Source: Burhinus oedicnemus (lineage: Eukaryota; Chordata; Aves; Charadriiformes; Burhinidae). From it: DNA of 64,000 nt. Made by a program: the position numbers and the translations under genes. Under the pieces are notes generated by a model that saw only the letters and a program-made list of their open reading frames with translations, was not told the origin of the DNA and searched no databases. Numbering within the stretch: the first letter of the stretch is position 1; each line of letters opens with the position of its first letter. The stretch spans positions 4,523,959-4,587,958 of the forward strand of contig VFFE01007215.1 of assembly GCA_008921705.1 (NCBI GenBank), in the 5' to 3' direction. Shown one piece after another: positions 35,811-48,010 of the stretch.

Positions 35811-36349
35811 AGACTATGACACGAAGTCTGACACTCCCCTAACAGTCCCTCAGCTGCCAATCATCCGCAGCCCAGGGACTGCTGGAGCTGTGTGGGGTTT
35901 CTTTGCTCTTAGTCACATCCACTGGACATCCCCTCCCACAATGTGTCCAGTCTTCCCCTTGAGCCATGGAGCTTTCAGTACTACTTTAGCCCAGGACATT
36001 ACATGAAGACCAGTCCTATCCAGCCTCTCTGCACAAGAGTTGGCAGTAATTGCGTTCTGTCTATGCAGATTTCTGGTTGTGCGTATTTAACCATTAATCT
36101 TCATTTCTAATTCTGTGCTGCTGTTCCTTGTCATACCCTCTTCTATGCATAGCATATTTGCACTCACACATTTGTGCTTAATTATTGTGTTTTGTTTTGT
36201 ATTTCAGCGCTTATGAATTATGAGAGACTGTATATTCCTGGAATACTAATTCAGAATTGTTATTGGAAGTGACCAAGTTGTACCACATGAAAATGTTTTG
36301 GTCCATGACCTAAAAGCAGCCCAGGCATTTCCCTTTACCCAGAAAATCA

Positions 36350-36877
36350 ATGTTGTCACCATCTCAATATTGTTTCTCAAGAGGAATGTTCCATAACATG
36401 GAGAATAAGAGCAATATTGTTAAGTACAGACTAAGGGGTTTACTTTTATTACTCAGAAAAGAGCCCACTATCTGTCCTCACCTGTGTGAGGTTCACTCCC
36501 ACACCTATCCTGTATCGCTAGTTCATTTTGGCAGATTTAAACATTTAAGGCCAGGTTTTGTATTATTTCTACTAGAAGCCAACTTTCTAATTTCTGAACA
36601 TATAAAATGTTGTTTTTTCAACCATCTTTCAGGGCTTACTATATTGGATTTGAAACCTTCTCTACTTCTCATTTACTATATGCCACTTTTTTTTAATTGC
36701 AACCAAAATACCATCTGTGCTAAAATTTGCTACATGAGGCTTTTGCTTTGGATATCAACTATTTCTACAAAACATCACTTAAAATCAATTAGTCACTTTG
36801 GACATAAAGATAAACTAAGCAAACAGTTACATATATCTTTCTATGCCTTTTTTCCTTTAGCTTTTATGGTATTTTGA
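36350..36877 (+). other. Unsupported 175-codon open reading frame
   Basis: This is the longest ATG frame in the window. The product is rich in Leu, Phe, Ile, Lys and His with scattered Cys and matches no family I know. There is no signal peptide, no regular repeat and no promoter. AT-rich DNA makes a frame this long uncommon but not impossible by chance. It opens from a stop near 36311 and so is not the tail of a longer exon. I list it for searching only. Confidence 0.1.
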
Positions 36878-37281
36878 GAAGCACCAGATTCGCCTGACGA
36901 ATGGTTGCCTATTTAATGACAACAGATAAAAATTCTGTAACAGCAGCTGGGAAAAAATACAGGGGGAAAATATATCACTCTGCTTATCATCACACTGAAT
37001 GAAGGAAAATATCCTGAAGCTTAGACTAGTGACTAAGAAGACTCTCATCTCCATCTGTCTGCGAGGCTGGTGTCAGCCACATGTGATGGCCAGTGAGGAT
37101 CCCATGCCCTTCAGCAAGCTGAGGGTCGGTCTGGGGAGTCAGAGATGCAGACCCCAGCTGGGAGAAACTCCTGTTGCAGGGGTGGGAACACAAAGTTACC
37201 GACACAGCTGAGCCAAGGAGAATGAGTTGGGAAGGTAGCTCAGGTTTTGCACCTGTATTGCAGAGGCTAGAGACAAGCTGC
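36878..37281. other. Non-genic DNA
   Basis: Nothing recognised. Confidence 0.5.
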
Positions 37282-37298
37282 TTTTTTTTTTTTTTTTT
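37282..37298. repeat. Poly-T run (T17; poly-A on the minus strand)
   Basis: A pure T17. On the minus strand it follows two adjacent open frames (37665-37907 and 37345-37668), which raises the possibility of a retrocopy. No AATAAA precedes it on that strand. Confidence 0.85.
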
Positions 37299-39230
37299 AC
37301 CCTAATTAGAGATTGTCTTTTCCCTCTGCTGCCAACCTAAATGTTCAAAAATCATAAATCAGGATCCCAAGCACAACAAATCTGACTTTAAAAGCAGGAA
37401 CTTCAAAAAAAAAGCATTGGCCATCTTTGTCCCTGAGCGCCATTACAAGAAGGTTTTGAGGGACACCACCATTATACGTCTGAACTCGTAGAGCTGCAAC
37501 GGCTACAGGCTGCACTGAAATACGTTTCTTTTTTTCTACAATTGTGTCATTGCACATCTCCACATAGTGGGCCTTTAATATCACACAGTGTCTTGACACC
37601 AGACTCCTGGGGACCATGGGTGAAGTCAGATAGCCATTCCAGGGTCTGTGGGCTTCTCTGACCTTCACTGGGCTGCAAAATTAGCCAAGGAATACTCTTC
37701 CCTGCGCCTCGTCAAAAACACCTCCATGATCTCCATGTTAATATTTACTCTGTGTTGGTACGTGCGGCATGGTGGATACTGCCTATATGTAAGATGTGGG
37801 GCTTTCGGCTGTGTAGTCATGATCAGGTTAATCTCATTTAAGTATGGGTTGCTACTAAGAAGGAAACTCCATCCTGCCCCTTGCTGCCCAATCTGTAGAG
37901 CAGACACTGTGATAATGGAGGAAGCTGGATCATAGAAGTGGTCTGGTTGAAAAGGTGACCTGACAGAAAATTACTGGATAGCTTTCAACATTGTCTCCAT
38001 GAGGTGGTTCCCCTCACAGTCCTTCAACCATTAATGGCAGCACAAAGGAGAGGTCAGGGAGACAGAGACGTCCTTTCAGTCTGCACTTAGAAGCAGTTAA
38101 ATTGTGATCATGGAAACAAAGATAAATTCCCTGACGTCATTTGACATTCCTGCAAGTCAGGACTGTTTTTCTGCCATGCTTAGAGGCCAAGCTCTTATGC
38201 TTAGAGTGTAAACTCTCATCAGCTCCTCATGCTTAGAGGACCCAAATATGGGATGGGAAATTATGGATGTTATAGTTTTTTCTTTCATTCTTTGTCAGTC
38301 AGGTCTTCAGATTACAAACCCTTCAGGGAAGGGTTCACCCATCTCCTTGCCTCTACAGAAAGGGCTTTACTTGGCTTTTTAAATAAACGTGCTGGGTAAT
38401 AGAAAAACCATAAAGGGAGAGGATGGTGCTACTATAATTTCCAGCAGAGGCCCAAATAAAGCTTTCTCCTCTTACGTAAGATGAACAATAATAAATAACT
38501 ACATTTTTGCACAAGGAATCTGAAACACACCTATTAGCAACCATAAAGGATCCTTCCTGACTGAATCAGCTTAATCTCACTGCCCCTTGATAGAAAGTTT
38601 ACATGGCCTGTAGGTCACATGCTTGCTATTTTATCTCCTTTCTCCCTGTGTACATGCAGTTTAGGCCTCTAATACGAATTTTACAGGACTGCAGATCTTG
38701 GGGCATATCGCTAAGAAATGAGGGATTTGGAATGTAAAAGAACAAGCCTTGCTATTGGAGTACAACAGTTTACATTCACTTTTTAAGTCTCAAAAATCAC
38801 AAACAAATGTCTTGAGAAGACAGAGTCCCAAATGAAGCAAGATCTGTAGATGTGATTTTACTAAATGCCAGGCAAACAAAGATGTAATTTTAAGCAACTT
38901 GGTGTGTGTAATAAAACAGAATCTAACCTTAGAGGAGACTGATGTTTTTTTCCTGAAATCCCTTAAACAGAAGCTTTGGTACTGTTGGGAAACAGTTTTA
39001 CTGAGAACGCCTCAGATTGCTTAGCTTGGACATGAATAATGGAAGAACACAGCCATCACAGTAATCCTCTTGGGGGGCTTTCCCAGCACCTTCTTATAAG
39101 CTGCTAAGAAGCATGAATGAAAGCAAGCTATAGCCTCAGCCGGGTGCTCCCTGTCCGCCCAGAAGCCCTCCCAGGCAGGGGCCAGGCTGCCGGTTTGAGA
39201 TTTGCAGTTTGCCTGCCAGTGTGCCCACAG
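37299..39230. other. Non-genic DNA with a perfect CRE
   Basis: Opposed frames fill 37345-37935 without recognisable domains. Three copies of ATGCTTAGAG occur at 38176, 38197 and 38229 with irregular spacing. The CRE is listed separately. The frame at 39021-39341 (minus) is caused partly by the minisatellite. Confidence 0.45.
38132..38139. promoter_or_regulatory. Perfect CRE palindrome
   Basis: TGACGTCA is the full 8-bp cAMP-response element bound by CREB/ATF dimers. Its central CpG is retained in a CpG-poor region. No transcription start is evident beside it. A perfect CRE by chance is expected about once per 65 kb at equal base use, so one instance is not remarkable by itself. Confidence 0.35.
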
Positions 39231-39321
39231 GGTGCACGCTGTACACACCACAGCCCACGTAGCATAGTGTACGTGCTGTACATACCATAGCCTATGCAGC
39301 ACAGGGTACATGGTGTGCACC
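39231..39321. repeat. 37-bp minisatellite, about 2.5 copies
   Basis: Copy 1 is 39231-39266, copy 2 is 39267-39303 and a partial copy 3 is 39304-39321. Each follows the pattern of a GTRCRYG start, then CTGTACAYACCA, then AGCCYAYGYAGCAYA. The copies are diverged, so the array is not recent. Confidence 0.7.
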
Positions 39322-42300
39322 TTGCTTTTACGTATATGCATAGATTTCTAATTCTGGACCAAAGCAAATTAGCAGAGATCTCTTGGCATCAGTGAAATGA
39401 TACCAACTTACACATCGAGGATATATTTTTTAGATACTTTGTGCTATATACCATATATAAATTAAGATTGAAAGTTCTTGCAGACACTCTAAGCTTAGGC
39501 TTTCTTTTCAGACCAATATGATGTTATCTTTTGAAAAATAATTCAATAATTCAATATTAATTCAATAGTTAAAAAATAGTTTAGTGAATCTTTTACATGA
39601 GAAACCTCACCAAGCGGCATCTACTCACAAAAGCAGCACAGGGCAACATAACAACAACTTTAATTTGCTTCTGCTACTGAGCAGGTTGGCTTGCCCCTGT
39701 GCTTTTCAGTTACAGTAGCTTTGATTATGCTTTCATCTATAAAAATAAAGTCTGCATCTGACAGCATGGAACAGATTTATTTCAAATATGGAAAACTATA
39801 AAGAAATAACAATAATAGGATCTCCTGCTTGCATGTAAGAGAGTGAACAAGAACATAAATTCACCTGCACAATTATCTATCTGAATGAAGTCAGAATTTC
39901 AGCTCCAGTGACCCTGTGGTCACAAAGATCACAAATCACGAGACAGAACAGGTTAAAAGAAAAGGTCTTTAGTCAGTCAGTTGTACATTGCTACAATACA
40001 ACCTGCACTTGTTATATCTCCGAAACTAGTTTTCTTAAGACAGAATTAGGCTTCCCCTCATGTTGTTCAGCAGTTTACAAAACACAGCTCCCAATAATTC
40101 ACACTGTTGCTCAACAGCAGTAAGGGAAATATCTCTTCATTTAAAGATTAAAAACCCCCAAAATGGAAGAAAACAAAGAAAGTGCCAAAAATGCAGACAT
40201 TATAAATTTGCTTTGGTGAATTTGGCATAGTCCTGCATACAAGAAAGTCCTTTTTAAGGGGGCTGTGGCTTAAGTTCAGCAGAATATAGTAATATTAACA
40301 GGAATATTACAATAAACTTGACACCAAGAAAATAAAGATTCTAATATGTGTAGAAAAATATGCTTGGTGAACTAAACTAATATAAATGTTCCCACTTACA
40401 AAATTAGAAATACATCCATTCTTGTTTGTTTTAGTCCATATACACCAAGTTACACCCCCTCTGGGTCTTGGCTGAGCTGTATGACTCCTAAAAGAGGTCC
40501 TGATTTTGTAGCAATTCCTAAACCCCAAAATGGATCAAAATCATATTTAGATTCTTTCCAGGCTGTAAAGGCACAGAGACCTTACCCCACAGCTTCAAAA
40601 TTCATAGCTCCCCCTGCCCATGGGTAGTCAGTCCTCCAACTCATGGAGTACCACACAGCCAGAAACACTACCAAAACTAAAAATTTATAGATCTGCTATG
40701 AACACCAGAGTCTAGATCTCTGCTGCTATTCATATCTAACTTTTCATGCCATCTTATTAAGGACTGTGTGAGTATATAATGTAATTTAGAAGAGCTTTTC
40801 TGCTCATAAAACTACGGCATCTCTAGAGGAGTTAATATTTGTTCTGGGGATCAACAGGCACTAAAACTGAAATTAAAGATGACTTTTTCATTCAAAAAAT
40901 CCTTCCTAAGCCTCATTGACTTAGTGCCCTATACACAATCTAGAGTTTGGAGCAAAAACACAGACCACAGAGCCATAGAGTCTGATGAGAGAAAAAGACA
41001 GTTATTGGAGTGGGTTTATCCAATTTGATCCTAGTCACAGCATACCTCAATTTCACACAAAGTTTTAATCAAAGTAAGCTTTTATGAATATCCACTTCTA
41101 CTTATTCTAATGGATCCTAGGACTGAGAAACCCATATGCTAGAAAGCAGGACCTAGCTATTAAAGTCATTCTCATTAAGTAACATAAAATTCAGAAAATT
41201 CAAGAATCACTGAGTAAAATGAACTAGGACACAGACACACTCACTAGGCATTTATTAACTTTGCTTGGATAACAACAGTTAATTGCATAAACAGGTTATG
41301 AAGAACACAATTTTGCAGAACCAGATCAAGCAGGTGTACAGGCTTTATGTGATTTGGCCACTTAGATATCGGAAGTGCCATGAATCGTGTAAGAAGAGGC
41401 ACCAAAGTGGGAAGGCATCAGCCGTCCTCATGTCCTAGTCCTCCCAGGAACAGTGTTTTGAGGATGTGTATTCTGAATGGTAAACCTTTTCAAAGCCTGT
41501 AGATCCCTCCTTAGACAAATACCAAACAATTTAAAAATGTGTTTCATTTCCCCAAGGACATTAGATTGAGAGGAAACTCAAAACACAGGACTACTTTCTA
41601 AATTTGCCTTTATGTAACTTCATGTTTCAAAGAATTAATATAGAGTGCCAAAAGCTATATGATAAAAATGAGAACAGTACCTCAGGAAGTCTCATTTTCC
41701 TTTGCAAGGCTAATCAGTACAATAGTTTAGGGACATATGCTACCCAGACCACCTCAGATCATGATCCCTTATTATGCTGAAAGGAAGCAAGCAAGCATGA
41801 AAGGTAGAATACTGTTTTCATTACAGTTTAACTGTTTCACATATTTGTTTTATGATAATGTCTGCAGTCCAAGCCTGAATGAGGGCGCTAATACTTCTGT
41901 GCATTTAGCATGTGTTGTTTAGAAATATGGTAAATTAGGCAAACGGTTCAGAAACATATTTCTAGATGAGGACAATCGCAGAGCAAGTCAATGGAAATCT
42001 GCATGCCAGGTCACAGGTAGGTGGTAACTCTCACAAAGGATTTAGAGTCACAGTAGCAAAAAGAAGTGACAACAACATCCCTTGCCAAACAGCACAGGAA
42101 AAACTAGGGCATTATTTAGGATATGTATATTTTGCTTATGTCTAGAAAATACTTCTTATCTATAAATATACATCAGAATATATGATTAGATAGGGCAGGG
42201 TTCATCACTAGAAACCTAGCTAGCAAGACATTTTTTTCTGGGATTAGTTCTCAGAAAAAGGTCAAAATCCCAGACCCATTAAATTAGGGGAAAATTCACT

Positions 42301-43524
42301 GTGTGGAAGCGAGGGTGGCTGGATTTGTTGGGGCCCAAATAACACTGCAAAGATGACTGGAACCCCTGAATGCCTACCTGGGGATGAAAAAAGTTATTGA
42401 GCTTACAAAAGCCATCCATGTCTCAGCAAAAGCAAATACCACAAGGGCTGTTCCGCTCCATGATTCACTGTTGAATATTTTAATTCAGGTGGGCTCTGAA
42501 CTCTCTGTTGTCACTCCTTCACAACCCTTTACACGTGTGCTTAATTTGACACAAAGCCAAAGATTAGTTCCAGCCAAGTCCTGCGATATCCTTAACCGTA
42601 GGATCAAAAAACTCCCACTGACTTTAAGTGAGAGATCAGAGACTGAAAGATCAAGCTTTATAGCAAGTAGGGTCAAGCAGAAAGTTTCCAACCCACAATA
42701 TAAGCTGTTTTTTATTATATATTACTGCTCTTCTCTGAAGGACTATTCTCTCTCCAGAATGGCATTCTCTTTTTTTCTGAATGGCCATTATCAGATCACA
42801 GCTTTACACTGAAGTTGTTTATGAATGTTTCTTATGACATTTCCTTTATTTTTTTATCAAGCCATTTTTCCAACATGAAACGATATGTTTATTGTTCATA
42901 TATAAGAGGCAATGAACCTGCAAAAGCAGCCTTCATAACCCTGGAAACCTCCTCAACAAGCAAAATGACTAACTGTGATGGACATTTATAAATCACTCCA
43001 TACCATTCATCATAATTCCTGAAGTTTCATTAATTCCTAGAGGAAGGCATAAATATAATGCACATCTTAAGGAGCCAGCAGGCTGGCTTGCTCTCTAGGC
43101 ATAAAATAAATACGATGCTCTCTTCCTTACTCAAGAGATGCAGGTTTTGCATGTGTACACAGCAGAAAATTGATATCACTCAAAATGTGGGGATGTTCTT
43201 CTAGCCAGCCCTACAGGCATCGATTTTGTTTGCAGAATGGGCAAATGTTCAGTCCTAATCCTACCCCTACTGAACTTAATGGACATTTTTCCCTCTGAAG
43301 CTCGGGAAGAACTATATGTTTCAGGCTTTTGATCTACCTCTGATTTTGAGCAATCAGGTTAAGAGTGTGGATTTGATCTCCAGGAGAACTGAGGGGCCAC
43401 AAGTGTCTGGGCCAGTGCTGCCCAGGACCCTTTGAAGAGGATACCTGCAGCAAAGTAGGGTCTAGCTAAACTGTGATAGCTTGGAGGATCAGAGAGACAG
43501 CATATGTGTATGAGAATCCATTTG
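39322..43524. other. Non-genic AT-rich DNA
   Basis: The interval is long and largely featureless. The 142-codon plus frame at 42384-42812 matches no family. The AT-rich patch at 39535-39580 repeats TTCAATA several times. No retroelement, RNA gene or exon can be supported. Confidence 0.5.
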
Positions 43525-43553
43525 AAAAAAAAAAAAAAAAGAAAGAAAAAAAA
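43525..43553. repeat. Poly-A (A16) with A-rich tail
   Basis: A16 at 43525-43540 followed by GAAAGAAAAAAAA. There is no retroelement body upstream. Confidence 0.8.
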
Positions 43554-45031
43554 CGCGACAAAATCTTTTCTTTTAAAGCTGGCAAGCTGATAAAAAATAA
43601 ATAGACAAAAAAAGCCTTTTCAGTGAAGCCTGGTGCTACGCAAGAATCTGCATTCCCTGCAAATGCTAAAGCAAGCTTGACATCCTGTGGCCAGAGGCAG
43701 CACGGGAATGACTCACCCTTTCAAAACCTGGGCTCCCTCACTCAGGACATAATCCTGCTCCTGAGGGCATGTATTTTCCTTTGAGATGGGTGTGACAGTC
43801 TTGTGACAAGTGAGTAAGTATCCTGGAAGAAAGGATGCAAATATGCACACTAAATATTGCTGGCAGGGCAAGACTAGGAGCTGAGAGGGAGTGATTCCAC
43901 GTGAAAGCCTGCTGGGCGTCATCATCCCGTAACCACAAGATGGGTCTCCTTTGTAGCCCAGAAAGTCTGTGTGGCCTCTCTGCTTGAGACGACCCCCTAC
44001 CCTGAAAGAGGGATGCAAATAAAAACAGGGGACCAGAGACTGGAAAAGAAAAAAAGCAAATAGAGCACTGAGAGAAACAGGTGCAAGCTGAAATGTAAAT
44101 ATCTACAAAAAGATTATTTAGTCATAATCATAAGGTCTGTTTAAAAGTCTGCTGCTTCTTTTTCCAGCCCAGATTTCACAAAACAAAGAAAAGCTGTCCT
44201 TAAAATATCTGTGATAATTGTTATAAAGCAATCACACGTAGCAATCTTGGCTTATTGATGCACAAACAATGCACTGCATCAATCATTGTAAACCTTTTCA
44301 AACCTACATGTGCACATAATTTGGAGGAACTCATCCTACAGCAAAGATAGCGAGGCAATTTGCTGGAGCTTAATATGTAACAAATTATTTCTGTTGAAAG
44401 AGCAAATGATAACAAAAGGGATATCTCTAGATTTATGGTTGCGAGGTAAGACCCAGCATTTCAGCTGCATAATACCTTCAGATAAGTTGCTTTTGCACAA
44501 TTTACAGAAGATTGTCTTTGAACTTTCAAGATTGTTGGTATACTTTTAAATAGAAGTTAATAGATTTATTGCTAAGTTTATTAAGGTAATGAGTATTATT
44601 TGCTCTTGTTTTCTTTTCCAGAGCAAAAAAAATTAATAACTGTTATCCAGCACATTTTATATATTCAACCATGGCAAACTTTCCAGGTTAAATGAACAGC
44701 CTTTCAATCAGGCTACAGAATGGTCACATTGGGTAAAATAACAGATTTCTACATACTCTTATTCAAATTATTCACCCACTGTGAATTGCTTTCTAGTATC
44801 TTGCTCGGGACAGATATAAACCTCTTACCATTTTTGAATGGTAGTATTTTGACTTTCCAAGAAGTAAACTTTTTTAGTTTTCAACAACCTTTATTTTAAC
44901 CTTTTAAAAACACTATATTTTATTCTATGTTAGAATATGCAGCAGAGGTTAAAAAGGAGAGACAAATTCCAATCCTGAGGACACAAAGCAATGAAGCATT
45001 TGGAGGATTCAATTACTTCCTCTTGTAATTC
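43554..45031. other. Non-genic DNA
   Basis: Nested minus frames at 43713-44018 and 43738-43938 have no domain. A good splice-donor word (GAG|GTAAGA) occurs near 44445 without a supporting exon. Confidence 0.5.
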
Positions 45032-45044
45032 TTTTTTTTTTTTT
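45032..45044. repeat. Poly-T run (T13)
   Basis: Homopolymer within AT-rich DNA. Confidence 0.8.
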
Positions 45045-47640
45045 AATTTCAGAATATTCTGGTTCTGTTCATGTTCAGACTGAAGTAAATTCCTAACTGG
45101 AAACTTTAACTGTTAGAAAAGTTATTAATGATATGAAAGAACATGCTGAACTCTATTCCAGCTTATCATAAAAAATAGGTTTTAACTCTAAACATAGAAT
45201 TAATGTAGCTGATAATAATGTACAAGTATGGTTTTGGATTCAAAGTAGGCTTTCCAGGGCTTGAAGTTTAAAAGAAAATAGCCAATTTCCCAGATTTTTT
45301 TATCAAAATATTTCCAAGAAAATAACCTCTGCACTGTTATCTCACAGAGCCATTCTTCTAACTATAACCTTCGTTACATCTGATTTTATTTAACTCCATG
45401 CGTGAAAATCCAAAAGCCTTCAATGATGATTCATTAGACCAAGATCGTAACCAATTGTTTGTCTAACCTAGTCTATGTTTCATCCAAACTAAAATGAAGT
45501 TTACAGCCACTTCTATTAGCCAATGCTGATTCAGCAATAAAGACTCCTGGGATTTTATATGTGTTCATAAGGTGAATAGGAGAACGTCACAACTCTTTGT
45601 GCTTAGTTTATTCATTGAAAAAGGTGTCATCAACCTAAATAGAGAATTGATCTACACAAAAGCATACAATGCATGTTAACTAGAGAGTTACTCCAGACAT
45701 AACAATACATTAGTGTAAACAATGCTTGCCTGTTTCTAAGGTTTTCACTTATATTTTTTAATTATTCCATATTAGAAAATTATTATGCACACATCCTTAC
45801 TATTACCCTTACAGTTGAAGACAGGGAGGATTAGGGCAGTCAATGAAAACAAGTGACTCTTGTCCTACACGGCAATATACAAGCACTAACCCCCCCAGCC
45901 TGTGGAACGGGGAACTATTTAAACCCTCCTTAGTTAAAGAAGAGCTTCAGCCATGCAGATGAATAAGCAGACTGCTGTCGACAGCCTGGGTTTCTTTAGC
46001 AGGTGTGCAAACACACAGGCGCATGGTCTTCGCTCTGCAAAGGTAGTTGGTGGCAATTATAATCAGGGTGGAAATGTGTCACTCCAAATTTGTGAGCTAT
46101 TATTCATCAATACTTGCACTAGGAAACATTAGATTATTCTGCAAGATGCTGAATGTTCCTGTTGATTGAAACTGTTTAAGGATGTCAAATCAAGGCTTTT
46201 CTCTATGCTGTACCACACCTGTTCAATTTCTATTTCATTGTTATCACAACTGCAACAAAAATAAGCACTTCCTGTACAAAAGGCCCCACTAACACTTCCA
46301 AAGATGAGAATTTGGTTTGCAAACTAGCTTGATTTGTAGAGTAAAAATCATAAGGGTACTTATGTGCAATTTTCAAACATAATTATAGGCACCTTAGAAC
46401 TAAATTTCTAATGGCATGTAGGTAAATTTTTAGGGAAAATGAGATCTTCAAGAAGCAGTCTCACATCAAACACACATTGTTTAAATATCTGACCATAAAA
46501 GCCACATTTTCAAAAACAACAGAATCCTATTGCATGCCAACGCCATTTCTGCTCTCATGACATTAACATTCCCTCGAAAAAATTACTCCAGCCTTCCATA
46601 CTAGGCATTTTTAGATCACTGACATTGGCATCTTTACTTTTGCAAAACGTGCCACAGAACCCATGTACTGGCAGATGCCTTTCTCATCCCAAACCTACCT
46701 GCAGGACAGAAGCTGTAGGAGCAGCCACTGTTGGACAATTCAGCTAGCAAAATTAGCTATGAGGGAAGTGGGATGGACTGAAGGGTGTGTTTTGGAGAGC
46801 AATCCCCTTGAAACTCTGATGCTTACAGTTCATGCATGTTCCGTAGGTGTACAGGTCCAGCCTATACCCCTTCAGAGAGTCCTGGCTTTCTCTATGCGTG
46901 GAGCATGTTGCGTAAATGGATGTCTAGCTTGTGAGACTGTTTCTGCTCCCTGGCTGGATGACTGAAGTTCTATAATTAGATTGGCGATCACATGCAGTAT
47001 AAATAACAAATACATCTCCAGATGCGTATTGAGGTCTGCATATATTTATGCAATCAAAACACAACACAGAAAAAAAAATCAATAAAAACTTAGGAACAAT
47101 GAAAAACCTGAGCTAAGAATAAATAGAACCATTGCTGTACTAATAGACATTTTCCAGCAGGTGGAATCTTGCTATTATATCATATCTAAAATACAGCAGG
47201 AATTGTTTCATGCTCTGACATCTGGGCTGTAACAGCACGACCTCTAATACCACTCTGGACATAACTTCAGTGCAGGCTCAGAAGAAATTAGGAACATGAC
47301 TTACTGCAGAAAAGAGAAGTAATATTATTTGGCTTATAGAATTAGAGTGAAGGGTGATTTAACTGCAGATTCAAAATACCAGCAGTAAAATCTCAGTGTA
47401 TTTAGAGTTGGCCTATTTAGCTATTTAACTGATGTCTGGTGATTAATGTAGATATAAAACTTTGAAATGGCTTTTTCTTGGAACACAAAGCTGATAGTGG
47501 TTTATGTTTCAGTTTTTGGTTGTTTTCTGAAATGAAAAAATTTCTAGAAGCCGAAGAACATGAATGAGAATGCTGAAATACAGCAGTTTTGAATGCTTTC
47601 AGAATAGCCATGATGAGAAGAAAGTTGTTTTAGACTTTAA
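45045..47640. other. Non-genic DNA
   Basis: No gene or repeat is recognised. The 100-codon frame at 46663-46965 has no domain. Confidence 0.5.
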
Positions 47641-48010
47641 TTTATTTTGATAGTAATAATGAGGGATGAGTGTTTTGATTTGTTATTCACCATGTTTTGC
47701 ACAACTGAATGACGGATTCAAGTGCATTTTTTAAAATTAATAACCTGTTAATTCCATTGTGCTGCATTATATTTATATTTTCCCCAGCTACTAATACAGT
47801 TTTCTAATTTAACCTCTAGGTCTCTTATTAAAATCACTATTTTTAATTATTGACACAGAAAACAATCAAATATTGCTTCAGCAATAAATTAGCATCGTAT
47901 TAGAGGGAATCAATCTGAACATATTCACAAATCAAGTTGATGACTCACCAACATGACTTCATTCTGCACAATTATGACTGTTGAACTAAACAGTCTGGGT
48001 TTTCCAGTGG
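47641..48010. promoter_or_regulatory. Weak candidate conserved non-coding block
   Basis: AT-rich words TTTTTAATTATTGACAC near 47839 and GCAATAAATTAGCATCG near 47880 are followed by a perfect AP-1 site TGACTCA at 47941-47947. No frame or repeat is present. The call is an inference from motifs only. Confidence 0.18.
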
